Assembly (NCBI GenBank): GCA_046331705.1
Contig: JAXLQJ010000006.1
Coordinates: 124,001 to 188,000, forward strand
Length of the DNA: 64,000 nucleotides
Reading direction: 5' to 3'
From: JADJOY01 sp046331705 [NCBI: bacterium]
GTDB taxonomy: Bacteria > JADJOY01
A program made the translations under genes and the position numbers. Of the stretch, positions 25,753 to 37,445 are shown in pieces. The notes beneath the pieces are model-generated. The model was not told where the DNA came from. It did not search any database and worked only from the letters and a program-made list of their open reading frames with translations. Each line of letters starts with the position of its first letter. Within the stretch, counting starts at the first letter, position 1.

Positions 25753-27852
25753 ATGATCCACCGTTTCGAGATCGACCTCGCCGGTCGCACGTTCTCGATC
25801 GAGACCGGCCGCATGGCCAAGCAGGCCGATGGCGCCGTGCTCTGCCGCTACGGCGACACGATGGTGCTGGTCGCGGTCGTCGGCGCCAAGGACGCGAAGC
25901 CGGGCGTCGACTTCCTGCCGCTCACCGTCGACTACCGCGAGATGACGTACGCCGCGGGCAAGATTCCCGGCGGCTTCTTCAAGCGCGAAGGCCGCCCCAC
26001 CGAGAAGGAAATCCTGACGGCGCGCCTCATCGATCGCCCGATCCGCCCGCTCTTCCCCGAGGGCTACAACTTCGAGATCCAGGTGCACTGCACCGTGCTC
26101 TCGGCCGACAAGGACAACGATCCGGACACCGTCGCGCTCATCGGCACGTCGGCTGCGCTGGTGCTCTCCGGCATCCCGTTCCAGGGCCCCGTGGCGGGCA
26201 TTCGCGTGGGGCGCGTGAACGGCCAGCTCGTGCTCAATCCCAAGCTCTCGAAGCTCGGTGAGAGCGATCTCAACCTGGCCGTGGCCGGGGGCCGCAACGG
26301 CATCACCATGGTCGAGGGCGGCGGCAAGGAAGTGCCCGAGTCCGTCGTGCTCGACGCGCTCTTCTTCGCTCAGGACGCGCTCAAGCCGCTGCTCGACATG
26401 CAGGACCAGCTGCGGGCGGCGGCGGGCAAGGCGGTGCGCGAGTTCGTGCCGCCGGCGCGCGACGAAGCGCTGGTCGCCCGCGTGAAGGCGGTGGCCACGC
26501 CTGGCTACATGGAGGCGGTCCGCATCCCCGGCAAGCACGAGCGCTCGGAGCGCTTCAGCGCCGTGAAGAAGGCGGTGCTGGAGGCCCTCGCGGCCCAGTT
26601 CCCGGAGCGCGAGAAGGAGATCAAGGCCGAGCTCGACGAGCTCAAGTACCAGGTGGTGCGGAAGTTCATGCGCGACGAGAAGACCCGCCTGGACGGGCGC
26701 GGCCTCACGGACATCCGGCCGATCTCGTGCGAGGTGGCGCTCCTGCCGCGCACCCACGGCTCGGCGCTCTTCACTCGCGGCGAGACGCAAGCGCTGGCCA
26801 TCTCGACTCTCGGCTCGTCGCGCGACGAGCAGCGCGTGGAAGCGCTCGCCGGCGAGTCGGTGAAGCGCTTCATGCTGCACTACAAGTTCCCGCCCTTCAG
26901 CGTGGGCGAGGTGCGTCCCATCCGTGGACCCTCGCGTCGCGAGATCGGCCACGGCGCCCTCGCGGAGCGCGCGCTGGTGGCGGTGCTGCCGAGCGAGGAC
27001 GAGTTCCCGTACACCATCCGCATCGTGTCCGAGGTGCTCGAGTCGAACGGCTCGTCGTCGATGGCCACGGTCTGCGGCGGCTGCCTCTCGATGATGGACG
27101 CGGGCGTGCCGGTCTCGGCGCCCGTCGCCGGGATCGCCATGGGGCTCGTGAAGGAAGAGGGCGAGTTCCTGATCCTCTCCGACATCCTCGGCGACGAGGA
27201 CCATCTGGGCGACATGGACTTCAAGGTCGCGGGCACCGGGCGCGGCGTGACCGCGGTGCAGATGGACATCAAGTGCGATGGCGTCGACAAGGCCATCATG
27301 GGCAAGGCGCTCGAGCAGGCGCGCGAAGGGCGCATCCACATCTTGAAGAAGATGACTGGTGAGCTCTCGGCGCCCCGCGAGGCGATCTCGCCCTACGCGC
27401 CGCGCATCACCTCGATCACCATCCCGCCCGAGCGCATCAAGGACGTCATCGGCCCTGGCGGCCGCAACATCCGCAAGATCCAGGACGAGACCGGCGCCGT
27501 GCTCGAGATCGAGAACGACGGCACCGTGAAGATCTTCGCCGCGGACACGGCCACCGCCGAGTTGGCCATCCAGAAGATCAAGGCGCACACCCAGGAAGCC
27601 GAGATCGGCAAGATCTACCAGGGCACCGTGCGGCGCATCATGGACTTCGGTGCCTTCGTGGAGATCCTTCCGGGGATCGACGGCTTGGTGCACATCTCCC
27701 AGCTCGCGCCCCATCGCGTGCAGACGGTCACGGAGATCTGCAAGGAAGGCGACAAGATGCTGGTGAAGGTCCTGGACATCGATCGCCAGGGCAAGATCCG
27801 CTTGAGCCGCAAGGAAGCGATGGGGGAATCGGAAGAAGGTGGGAACGGCTGA
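25753..27852 (+). CDS. pnp: Polyribonucleotide nucleotidyltransferase (PNPase)
   Basis: A 699-residue protein of full normal length. Two RNase PH domains (about 10-225 and 310-540) flank an alpha-helical linker, followed by a KH domain ([21 protein letters not shown] is its start, around residue 555) and an S1 domain ([18 protein letters not shown], about 622-695). It degrades RNA 3' to 5' with phosphate, in complex with RNase E where present, and can add tails. The start at 25753 gives the usual [20 protein letters not shown]-terminus. An upstream in-frame ATG at 25693 lies in the leader and is not conserved. The dut gene overlaps its 3' end by 14 bases. Confidence 0.99.
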   Translation: MIHRFEIDLAGRTFSIETGRMAKQADGAVLCRYGDTMVLVAVVGAKDAKPGVDFLPLTVDYREMTYAAGKIPGGFFKREGRPTEKEILTARLIDRPIRPLFPEGYNFEIQVHCTVLSADKDNDPDTVALIGTSAALVLSGIPFQGPVAGIRVGRVNGQLVLNPKLSKLGESDLNLAVAGGRNGITMVEGGGKEVPESVVLDALFFAQDALKPLLDMQDQLRAAAGKAVREFVPPARDEALVARVKAVATPGYMEAVRIPGKHERSERFSAVKKAVLEALAAQFPEREKEIKAELDELKYQVVRKFMRDEKTRLDGRGLTDIRPISCEVALLPRTHGSALFTRGETQALAISTLGSSRDEQRVEALAGESVKRFMLHYKFPPFSVGEVRPIRGPSRREIGHGALAERALVAVLPSEDEFPYTIRIVSEVLESNGSSSMATVCGGCLSMMDAGVPVSAPVAGIAMGLVKEEGEFLILSDILGDEDHLGDMDFKVAGTGRGVTAVQMDIKCDGVDKAIMGKALEQAREGRIHILKKMTGELSAPREAISPYAPRITSITIPPERIKDVIGPGGRNIRKIQDETGAVLEIENDGTVKIFAADTATAELAIQKIKAHTQEAEIGKIYQGTVRRIMDFGAFVEILPGIDGLVHISQLAPHRVQTVTEICKEGDKMLVKVLDIDRQGKIRLSRKEAMGESEEGGNG

Positions 27853-28315
27853 CACGCTCGGTCCCACGGGCGTCGTGTCCGTGCGGGTGCGGCGCGTGCG
27901 CGCGGAATGTCGCGCGCCGCTGCCGCAATACATGACGGCGGAAGCGGCCGGCATGGATCTGGCCGCCGACCTCGACGCGCCCATCACGCTCGCTCCCGGC
28001 GAGCGGCGGGCCGTCCCCAGTGGTTACGTCTTCGAGGTTCCCGGCGGCTACGAGCTTCAGGTGCGGCCGCGCTCGGGGCTGGCGCTCAAGCACGGCATCA
28101 CGTTGCCCAACAGCCCTGGCACCATCGACAGCGATTACCGCGGAGAAGTGCAGGTGATCCTGCTCAACGCGGGGCCGGCGCCCGTCGAGATCACGCCGGG
28201 CATGCGCATCGCGCAGGCGGTGCTGGCGCCGGTGGTGCGCGCACGGTTGATCGAGGTGGACGACCTGAGCGAGACGGCGCGCGGCGTCGGCGGCTTCGGT
28301 CATACGGGTCATTGA
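27839..28315 (+). CDS. dut: Deoxyuridine 5'-triphosphate nucleotidohydrolase
   Basis: A 158-residue trimeric dUTPase with all five motifs: [28 protein letters not shown] (catalytic Asp), [10 protein letters not shown] and the C-terminal [10 protein letters not shown]. It hydrolyses dUTP to dUMP, keeping uracil out of DNA and feeding dTMP synthesis. The GTG start lies inside pnp, preceded by GGAAGAAG, and the 14-base overlap implies coupled translation. A slightly later start is possible, because the first 14 residues are not part of the fold. Confidence 0.96.
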   Translation: MGTADTLGPTGVVSVRVRRVRAECRAPLPQYMTAEAAGMDLAADLDAPITLAPGERRAVPSGYVFEVPGGYELQVRPRSGLALKHGITLPNSPGTIDSDYRGEVQVILLNAGPAPVEITPGMRIAQAVLAPVVRARLIEVDDLSETARGVGGFGHTGH

Positions 28316-28337
28316 CGCCGTCGCGCGTGACGGCGCG

Positions 28338-29597
28338 GTGGCGAGCCAGGCGCCGACGGGCGCCCCATCCGATCCGCCCGACGGCGACGTCATGCATGCG
28401 CTGGACGAGTTCCGCGAGCGGCTGGCGGAGAGCCTCGCCGGCGCCACGTTCGTCAAGCTGACGCTTTCCTCGCCGGCCGTGTCGCCGGAAGAGTCTCCGG
28501 AAAGCTCCCCCGAGCGCATCCTGGGGCGGCGCGTCGAGCTCAGGCGCGGGCCGGTGGTGTCGTTCACGCTGCGCTTCCCACGGCGCGACGTGACCGAGAA
28601 CGTGAAGCTCGACCAAGCGCCCGCGTGGGTGATGGCGCGGGTGCCGAGCGCGTTTCGCAGTGCGGTGCTCGCGACCACGGTTGGCGACTGGCAGCTTCAT
28701 GCGGCCGGCGGCGAGCGCGTGAGGCTCGTGCGGCACAAGGCCTCGAAGCGCTCGGCGCCCGCCGCCGAGCACGATCGTCGCAAGCACACGTTGCTCGACG
28801 ATTCCGCGACGGGCTGGCTCGCGGCGCTCGGCATCGTCGACGCGAGCGGACGCGTGAAGCCGTCCAAGGCCGACAAGCACGCGCAGATCGAACGGTACGT
28901 GGAGATCCTCTCGCACCTGGTGCGCGACGGTGACTTCGCGGGTTCGTCGCTACGCGTCGCGGACATGGGCTCGGGCAAGGGCTACCTCACGTTCGGTGCC
29001 TGGCACCTGCTCTGCGCGGTGCTCGGGCTCGACGCACAGGTGGTGGGTGTGGAAGCGCGCCCCGAGCTGGTCGCCGAGACCCAGCGCGCAGCGCGCGCGA
29101 TCGGTGCCGTTGGGCTGGAGTTCGTCCAGGGCGAGATCGCCAGCGCGCCGTTCGAGGCGCTCGACGTGCTGATCGCGCTTCACGCTTGCGACACCGCCAC
29201 CGACGACGCGATCCGGCGCGGCATCGACCTCGGGGCGAAGCTGATCCTGGTCGCGCCCTGCTGTCATCGCGAGGTGCGGCCCCGGCTCGACGACCCCGCA
29301 CCGCTCGCGCGCGTCCTCCGTCACGGGTTGATGAAGGAGCGACTCGCCGAATGGGCCACCGATGCGCTGCGCGCCCTCCACCTCGAATGGGCGGGCTACG
29401 CGACGCGGGTCATCGAGTTCGTGGGCTCCGAGCACACGCCCAAGAACCTGATGATCGCTGGCATTCGCAAGCACCCGGCCTTCGCGTCGCCGCAGGCGCG
29501 GGAGCGGATCCGGGCCTTCGAGCGCTTCCTCGCCATCGAGCACCAAGCGCTCGATCCGCTGCTCGATCGCGGGCCGGCGGACACGCCGGGCGCCTGA
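28338..29597 (+). CDS. SAM-dependent methyltransferase of the Methyltransf_32 (METTL25/RRNAD1-like) type
   Basis: A 419-residue protein. The N-terminal 200 residues are not recognised apart from a basic KASKRSAP...DRRKHTLL region. From residue 205 the SAM-binding fold is clear: VADMGSGKGYLTF (motif I), VVGVEARPEL (motif II), LHACDTATDDAI (motif IV) and VAPCCH. That set is diagnostic of the Methyltransf_32 group found in animals and bacteria, whose bacterial role is not well described. The GTG start is 22 bases after dut. The next gene encodes a second RNA-methyltransferase-like protein, six bases downstream. Confidence 0.83.
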   Translation: MASQAPTGAPSDPPDGDVMHALDEFRERLAESLAGATFVKLTLSSPAVSPEESPESSPERILGRRVELRRGPVVSFTLRFPRRDVTENVKLDQAPAWVMARVPSAFRSAVLATTVGDWQLHAAGGERVRLVRHKASKRSAPAAEHDRRKHTLLDDSATGWLAALGIVDASGRVKPSKADKHAQIERYVEILSHLVRDGDFAGSSLRVADMGSGKGYLTFGAWHLLCAVLGLDAQVVGVEARPELVAETQRAARAIGAVGLEFVQGEIASAPFEALDVLIALHACDTATDDAIRRGIDLGAKLILVAPCCHREVRPRLDDPAPLARVLRHGLMKERLAEWATDALRALHLEWAGYATRVIEFVGSEHTPKNLMIAGIRKHPAFASPQARERIRAFERFLAIEHQALDPLLDRGPADTPGA

Positions 29598-29603
29598 CGA
29601 ACC

Positions 29604-30614
29604 ATGGCTCGCGCCGTCGATTGGAACCGCTTGCGCGGATTGCGCGCCACGTTCCTCGACGGCGTGGCGGGCGGCTCGGACTATTGGTCGGACGAGGCGC
29701 TGCTCGCCGACTACGACGCGACGTTCGGCGCGCGAATCCGCTGGAAATGGGATTTCGTGCTGGAGGAGCTGGTTGGTCGCGGCTGGACGCCGCCCGCCGG
29801 CGACGTCGTCGACTGGGCTTGCGGTGCGGCGGCTGCGTCACGATCGTTCGCAGCTGCGTTCTCGGCGCCGCGCGCTGGCCTCGTGAGCCGCGTGCGGCTC
29901 GTCGATCGCTCCCCGCTCGCGACGGGCTTCGCGATGGCGCGCCTGCGCGAGGAGCACCCCGACCTCGAGGTCGCGTCCGAGCGCGCGTGCGGCGAGCCCG
30001 CGGGCACGCTGCTCGTGAGCCACGTCCTCACCGAGCTCTCGCCGTCCGCGCGCCGTGAGCCGATCGAGCGGGCGCGGCGCGCCGATGCGGTGCTCTGGGT
30101 GGAGCCCGGGACACCCGCCGCCAGCCGCGCGCTCCTCGAGGTGCGCGAGGCGCTGCGCGGCGAGCTTCACCTGATCGCGCCTTGCACCCATTCGGGGGCC
30201 TGCGGGCTCTCCGCGCCCCACCGCGAACGCGATTGGTGTCATCAATTCGCGCCGCCGCCGCGAGAAGCGTTCGCCAGCGCGCACTGGGCCCGTGTCGGCC
30301 GCGAGCTCGCGATCGACCTGCGCAGCTTGCCGGTGAGCTTCTTGGTTCTGGATCGCCGTCCGCCCGCACCGCAGCTTGCGTCGGCCACGCGGCTGGTCGG
30401 TCGGCCGCGTGCTCAGAAGGGCCGGGCGCTGCTTCTCGGCTGCGACGCGAGCGGCGTCCGCGAGCGAATCGTGCGAAAACGCGCGGCCCCCGAGCTCCAT
30501 CGCGCTTGCAGTCGCGACGAGGTCCCGAGCCTCGGCCGCTGGTGCGTCGACGGGGACGACGTCACGTCGATCGAGCCCGTGAGCGCGCCGGAGGCGCGGC
30601 GGCGTCGGTCGTGA
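29604..30614 (+). CDS. Rsm22-like (mitochondrial small-subunit rRNA methyltransferase family) protein
   Basis: A 336-residue protein. The methyltransferase core has VVDWACGAAAASR (motif I), LVDRSPLA (motif II) and LLVSHVLTELSP (motif IV). Downstream, LWVEPGTPAASRALLEVREAL, then APCTHSGACGL and RDWCHQF, give the Cys pattern of the Rsm22 family (PF09243). In mitochondria that pattern binds an iron-sulphur cluster and the protein is needed for small-subunit assembly. Here it is encoded beside rpsO, pnp and another methyltransferase, in line with a ribosome or RNA role. The last 53 bases overlap the convergent PKD gene. Confidence 0.85.
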   Translation: MARAVDWNRLRGLRATFLDGVAGGSDYWSDEALLADYDATFGARIRWKWDFVLEELVGRGWTPPAGDVVDWACGAAAASRSFAAAFSAPRAGLVSRVRLVDRSPLATGFAMARLREEHPDLEVASERACGEPAGTLLVSHVLTELSPSARREPIERARRADAVLWVEPGTPAASRALLEVREALRGELHLIAPCTHSGACGLSAPHRERDWCHQFAPPPREAFASAHWARVGRELAIDLRSLPVSFLVLDRRPPAPQLASATRLVGRPRAQKGRALLLGCDASGVRERIVRKRAAPELHRACSRDEVPSLGRWCVDGDDVTSIEPVSAPEARRRRS

Positions 30615-32607
30615 GGCTCGCGAGCGGTGCCGAGCCGAACGCCACCGGCGCGCGCGATCGCAGCCATTCGAGCAACCCGACACCGACCTTCGGCTGCGGC
30701 ACCTCGGTGATCGTGAACCGGCCATCCGTGCTGGAGAGATTCAGCGCGACGGCGCGGCCGCCGCTGGTGCTGCCCCACACCTGCACGTTCTTGTAGATCA
30801 CTCCCGACTGCGGGCCGTAGTTGGAGCCGCTGTTGTCCGAGCCGATGAACACGTAGCGCAGCTGGAACGACTGCGGGTGCGTGTGCGTCACGACGGAGCG
30901 CCCGTCGAGGAACACCGTCGCCGCGCCGTTTCGCGCGAACTCCACCCGCACGTGATGGGTCACCGTGGGATCGAGTCGCCCCTCGGGCGGCGAGTGACGC
31001 GTCTCGATGCTCTCGTCGTAGCCGCGCGTGGTGGACCAGAACTTGAACAGGTCGTTGAAGACCTCGCCGGTCCAGATGCTCCACAGCGAGGTGCTGTGCG
31101 CGTCGGCCGCGTGCACGTCCCCGTGGGCTTCCTCGTACATGCTCAGCACCGGTTGCTTCTCGTAGTGGTGCTGCGAGCTCGTGTGGTAGGTGTCCCAGTT
31201 GTCGAGATCCGCGGAGAAGGACCCCTCGGCGAGCGTCACACCCAGGTCCCAGACGATGCTCCAGCCCGGCGTCCAACCGTCGCCCACGAATTGGCCGCCG
31301 TCGCGATTGCCCGACGTGGAGCCGTCGAGCGAGTCGCAGAGCAGCGTCGTGCCCGGATCGGCGCAGCCCTGGCTCACCGACGCGCTGGCGGTGATGGTGA
31401 CGGTGTCGGGAGCGCTCGCGGTGACTCCGTCGCTCACGACCAAGCGCGCGACGTAGGCACCCGCGACGTCCGCGACGAAGCTCGGCTGCGGTGAGCTGGC
31501 CGGAGCGAGGACGGCGGCGCTGCCGTTCGGAACCGTGACGAAGCTCCACGCGTAGCCGAGCGGGCTTGCCTCGGGATCGGTGCTGGCGCGGCCGTCCAGC
31601 GTGACGACGTCGCCCACGTTCACGCTTCGATCGGCCCCCGCACGCGCCGTGGGCGTGACGTTCCGCGCGGTGGCGTCCACCACCATCACGTCGGGCGCGC
31701 TGGGCGAGTGGCCGTCGTTCACGATCAGCTGGATCACGAATTGTCCCGCCACGTCGGCGACGAAGAGCGAGGACGGCGCTGCGGGATCTTGGATCCCCGC
31801 GACGCTTCCCTCGGGCTTCGAGACGATCGACCACTGGAAGATCAGCGCGTCGCCGTCGGGATCGCTGCTCGCGCTGCCGTCGATTCCCACGACCGATCCC
31901 ACCCCCACCGACTGATCGGGCCCGGCGTTGGCCGTGGGCGGGACGTTGGTGTCGACCACCGTGATCACCACCTCGTCCGGCTCGCTCGGCCCGATGAGAT
32001 CGGCGACCACGAGCGTCACACGAAACTCGCCCAGCGCATCCGCCACGAACACCGTCCGTGCCGCGCTCGCGTCGGCGAGACCCGCATTGCTTCCCGGCGG
32101 CTTCGACGTCAGCGTCCAGGTCACGCCGAGCTGGTCGCCGTCCGCATCGCTCGACTCGGTGGCGTCGAGGGAGACCACGCTCCCGAGCTCGACGGTCTGG
32201 TCCACGCCAGCTCGCGCCACGGGCCGCGCGTTGCCGCGCGCCGCGGTCACCACGACCTCGTCGGCAGCGCTCGTGGCGAGGCCATCGGACACGACGAGCG
32301 CGACCGTGTAGGCGCCCTCGCGGTCGGTGCTGAGGATGGGACGCGGCGCCGTCGCATCCAGGAGCGCCGCCTCGCTCCCCTCGGGCTTGGCAGTGAGCGT
32401 CCACTGATACGTGATGGGGTCGCCGTCGGGGTCGTTGCTGGCGGTGCCATCGAGCTGAATGCTGCCACCCGTCACGATCTGCAGATCGATGCCGGCGAGG
32501 GCGATCGGCGGGTGGTTCTCCGCGCTGCCCGCGCCACCGCCGCAGCTCGTCAGCCACCCCACGAGCGCGAGGGGCGCCAGGAACGTGAGGGCGCGGCGCT
32601 TTCGCAT
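30562..32607 (-). CDS. PKD-repeat lipoprotein with C-terminal LamG-like domain
   Basis: A 681-residue lipoprotein (Cys22 after LTS). Residues about 32-410 are four PKD/REJ-type repeats of roughly 93 residues, each with a version of ARAGxDQ...LDGxASxDPDGD...W and ending SDGxxxSAPDxVVVT. The remaining 270 residues form a concanavalin/LamG-like beta sandwich (LLCDSLDGSTSGN, HHVRVEFARNG, FLDGRSV, RYVFIGSDNSGSNYG). Such proteins bind glycans or partners at the cell surface. It lies antisense to the surrounding housekeeping genes and its 3' end overlaps the Rsm22-like gene by 53 bases. Confidence 0.87.
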   Translation of the reverse strand: MRKRRALTFLAPLALVGWLTSCGGGAGSAENHPPIALAGIDLQIVTGGSIQLDGTASNDPDGDPITYQWTLTAKPEGSEAALLDATAPRPILSTDREGAYTVALVVSDGLATSAADEVVVTAARGNARPVARAGVDQTVELGSVVSLDATESSDADGDQLGVTWTLTSKPPGSNAGLADASAARTVFVADALGEFRVTLVVADLIGPSEPDEVVITVVDTNVPPTANAGPDQSVGVGSVVGIDGSASSDPDGDALIFQWSIVSKPEGSVAGIQDPAAPSSLFVADVAGQFVIQLIVNDGHSPSAPDVMVVDATARNVTPTARAGADRSVNVGDVVTLDGRASTDPEASPLGYAWSFVTVPNGSAAVLAPASSPQPSFVADVAGAYVARLVVSDGVTASAPDTVTITASASVSQGCADPGTTLLCDSLDGSTSGNRDGGQFVGDGWTPGWSIVWDLGVTLAEGSFSADLDNWDTYHTSSQHHYEKQPVLSMYEEAHGDVHAADAHSTSLWSIWTGEVFNDLFKFWSTTRGYDESIETRHSPPEGRLDPTVTHHVRVEFARNGAATVFLDGRSVVTHTHPQSFQLRYVFIGSDNSGSNYGPQSGVIYKNVQVWGSTSGGRAVALNLSSTDGRFTITEVPQPKVGVGLLEWLRSRAPVAFGSAPLASLTTDAAAPPARSRARST

Positions 32608-32685
32608 GTCGTTCTCGTTTCCGTTCGTGGACCAAGAAGCTCACCGGATTGATAGCACCCATGGCGGCGGGTCACCATGAGATAG

Positions 32686-32706
32686 TCCCGACCGAACCCG
32701 TCGGGA
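32686..32706. repeat. Inverted repeat in the PKD/purB divergent gap
   Basis: TCCCGAC (32686-32692) and GTCGGGA (32700-32706), perfect 7-bp arms around seven bases. It lies about 80 bases before the PKD start codon (minus strand) and 85 bases before the purB -35 box, so it could be an operator for either. The rest of this 254-base gap holds only the purB promoter. Confidence 0.4.
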
Positions 32707-32790
32707 ATCTCGATGGAAAGCAGGATCGCGAGGGGTCTCGCCCGGGGTTCGAGCGCGTGGCGACGTGCGCGACACGCGCTCGCGCGTGGG

Positions 32791-32819
32791 TTGCCGCAGT
32801 GCGTTAGGCGCGGTAGATC
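32791..32819 (+). promoter_or_regulatory. purB promoter
   Basis: TTGCCG (32791-32796), 17 bp, TAGATC (32814-32819). The expected start near 32826 leaves a 36-base leader. This should drive purB-purS-purQ-purL. Confidence 0.5.
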
Positions 32820-32861
32820 CTGGGCCTTCCGTCCGCATCGCTCGTCGCACCATCCGGTCGC

Positions 32862-34205
32862 ATGATCCCGCGCTACACGCGTCCCGAGCTGGGCCAGATC
32901 TGGTCCGACCAGGGGAAGTACGAGCGCTGGCTGCGTGTCGAGCTCGCGTCGCTGGATGTCCTCGCCGAGCGGGGCGACGTGCCGGCGCGCGCGGTCGCGA
33001 CGATTCGCCGCAAGGCACGGGTGGACCCGGCGCGAATCGAGGCGATCGAGGCCGAGGTCGCGCACGACGTCATCGCGTTCGTGACGCAGGTGGCGGAGAC
33101 CGTTGGGCCCGAGGGGCGCTTCATCCACCATGGCCTCACGTCGTCGGACGTGGTGGACACCGCGTTCGCGCTCCAGCTGGTGGAGGCTCTCGAGCACGTG
33201 CTCGCGGCGCTCGACGGCATGATCGCGGTCCTCGAGCAGCTCGCGACCACCCACGCCGCGACCGTGATGGTCGGTCGGACCCACGGCGTGCACGCCGAGC
33301 CGATCACGTTCGGCCTCAAGTGCGCGCTCTGGTACGCGGAGATGGTGCGCAACCGGGCGCGCATCGAGCGCGCTCGCGAGGGCGTGCGGGTGGGCAAGCT
33401 CTCGGGAGCGGTCGGTACCTTCGCGCACAATCCGCCGGCGGTGGAGAAAGCGGTGCTCGCGCGGCTCGGTCTCGAGCCGGAGCCCGCGGCCAACCAGGTC
33501 GTGCAGCGTGATCGGCACGCGGAGCTCTTCTGCGCGCTCGCCGTGCTCGCCGGCTCGATGGAGAAGATCGCCATCGAGGTGCGGCACCTGCAGCGCACGG
33601 AGGTCGCCGAGGCATTCGAGCCCTTCGGCAAGCAGCAGAAGGGCTCGTCCGCGATGCCCCACAAGCGCAATCCCATCCTCGCGGAGAACTTGACCGGCCT
33701 GGCACGAGTGGTGCGCGCCGCGGCGGGAGCGGCGCTCGAGGACATCGCGCTCTGGCACGAGCGCGACATCAGCCATTCCTCGGTGGAGCGCGTGATCGGG
33801 CCCGACGCGACGATCGCCACCCACTTCATGCTGGTACGGCTCACGGGACTCCTGCGCGGGCTCGACGTGCGGCCCCAGCGGATGCGCGCCAACCTGGAGC
33901 ACGGCGGTGGCCTGGTGTTCTCGGGCGAGGTGCTCCTGAAGCTGGTCGAGGCCGGGCTCAAGCGCGAGGACGCCTACAAGATCGTGCAGCGCTGCGCCAT
34001 GACCGCGGTGAACGAGGACCGCTCGTTCCGCGCGCTGCTCGAAGCCGAGCAGGAAGTGGCGCGGCGGCTCGATGCCAAGACCCTCGACCGCGCGTTCGAC
34101 CTCGACAAGCAGCTCACGCACGTCGGCTTCTTGATTCGGCGCGCGCTCGCCACCGGCAAGCGCCCGAAGCCCGCTAGTCGCCGACGGAAGGAGAAGGGCC
34201 GATGA
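32862..34205 (+). CDS. purB: Adenylosuccinate lyase
   Basis: A 447-residue enzyme of the fumarase/aspartase superfamily that makes AICAR from SAICAR and AMP from adenylosuccinate. The catalytic loop signature GSSAMPHKRNPI is present, with TSSDVVDTA, GRTHGVHAEP and WHERDISHSSVER. It opens the purine operon, with the -10 box about 40 bases before the ATG. The stop overlaps the purS ATG by four bases. The C-terminal tail is basic ([15 protein letters not shown]), longer than in many PurB proteins. Confidence 0.98.
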   Translation: MIPRYTRPELGQIWSDQGKYERWLRVELASLDVLAERGDVPARAVATIRRKARVDPARIEAIEAEVAHDVIAFVTQVAETVGPEGRFIHHGLTSSDVVDTAFALQLVEALEHVLAALDGMIAVLEQLATTHAATVMVGRTHGVHAEPITFGLKCALWYAEMVRNRARIERAREGVRVGKLSGAVGTFAHNPPAVEKAVLARLGLEPEPAANQVVQRDRHAELFCALAVLAGSMEKIAIEVRHLQRTEVAEAFEPFGKQQKGSSAMPHKRNPILAENLTGLARVVRAAAGAALEDIALWHERDISHSSVERVIGPDATIATHFMLVRLTGLLRGLDVRPQRMRANLEHGGGLVFSGEVLLKLVEAGLKREDAYKIVQRCAMTAVNEDRSFRALLEAEQEVARRLDAKTLDRAFDLDKQLTHVGFLIRRALATGKRPKPASRRRKEKGR

Positions 34206-34450
34206 AGGCGATCGTGACCGTCACCCTCAAGCGCGGAGTGCTCGATCCGCAGGGGCAAGCCGTCGCGGGCGGGCTCAAATCGCTCGGGTTCGACGACGTC
34301 GAGGGCGTGCGCGTGGGCAAGCACATCGAGATCGAGCTGGGCCGTGACGGTGCCGGCGCGCGCGAGCGGGTCACGGAGATGTGCAAGAAGCTCCTCGCCA
34401 ATCCCGTGATCGAGGACTTCTCGGTGCGCCTCGAAGGAGAAGGGGCGTGA
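34202..34450 (+). CDS. purS: Phosphoribosylformylglycinamidine synthase subunit PurS
   Basis: An 82-residue protein that bridges PurQ and small PurL in the FGAM synthase complex and is needed for ammonia transfer. The match is end to end: [31 protein letters not shown] and [12 protein letters not shown]. Its start overlaps purB and its stop overlaps purQ, each by four bases. Confidence 0.97.
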   Translation: MKAIVTVTLKRGVLDPQGQAVAGGLKSLGFDDVEGVRVGKHIEIELGRDGAGARERVTEMCKKLLANPVIEDFSVRLEGEGA

Positions 34451-35129
34451 AGTTCGGCGTCGTCGTGTTCCCCGGCTCGAACTGCGACCACGACTGCTAC
34501 TACGCCGCGAGCCACGCGGCGGGTGCCAGCGCGGCGTTCCTTTGGCACAAGGAGCGCGATCTCAAGGGCGCCGACGTCATCATCCTGCCGGGCGGCTTCT
34601 CGTACGGCGACTATCTGCGCTCGGGCGCCATGGCGCGCTTCTCGCCCATCATGGAAGAGGTCGTCGCCTTCGCGAACCGCGGCGGCCCGGTGATCGGGAT
34701 CTGCAACGGCTTCCAGATCCTCACCGAATCCGGGCTGCTCCCCGGCGCGCTGATGCGCAACAAGAACCTCAAGTTCTTGTGCCGCGACGTACACGTGCGC
34801 GCCGAGCAGGATGCGGGTACCACGCCGTTCACGCGGCGCGTGGACAAGGGGCGCGTGCTGCGCATGCCCATCGCTCACAACGATGGCTGTTACTTCGCCG
34901 AGCCCGAGCTGCTCGCCAGGCTCGAAGGCGAGGGGCAGGTGATCTTTCGCTACGTGAGCTCCGGCGGCGAGGTCACCGAGGACGGCAACCCCAACGGCTC
35001 GCTGCACGCGATCGCCGGGATCACGAACGAGAAGCGGAACGTGCTGGGGCTCATGCCTCATCCGGATCGGTGCGCCGAGGCCACCCTCGGCAACACCGAC
35101 GGAGCGCTCCTCTTCCAAGGGTTGGGATC

Positions 35130-35133
<4 letters not shown>
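34447..35133 (+). CDS. purQ: Phosphoribosylformylglycinamidine synthase subunit PurQ
   Basis: The 228-residue glutaminase subunit, a class I amidotransferase. The triad is Cys86 (GICNGFQ), His205 and nearby Glu211 ([13 protein letters not shown]). The start is the GTG overlapping the purS TGA. It supplies ammonia to PurL through PurS. Translation is coupled at both ends. Confidence 0.98.
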
Positions 35134-37349
<2,216 letters not shown>

Positions 37350-37365
37350 GCACCCGGGCCGCGGA

Positions 37366-37394
37366 TTCAGCCGACGCGCCTCGAGCGCTATACT
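37366..37394 (+). promoter_or_regulatory. purF promoter
   Basis: TATACT (37389-37394) is a strong -10 box; TTCAGC (37366-37371) lies 17 bp upstream as a weak -35. The leader is about 45 bases. purF can thus be expressed apart from purBSQL. Confidence 0.5.
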
Positions 37395-37445
37395 GCCCGC
37401 GTCCGATCCCGATCCGATCCCACCCACGCACTGGACTCGAGGCAC

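Noticed and set aside
30650-30715. EVPQP near the end of the PKD lipoprotein, looking like PEP-CTERM
   Set aside because: The residues after it are not a hydrophobic helix and no final Arg cluster follows in this or the shifted frame, so it is not a usable sorting signal. A lipobox already anchors the protein.
32741-32775. GGTTCGAGC, resembling a tRNA T-loop
   Set aside because: No T-stem or acceptor pairing around it and no anticodon arm upstream.
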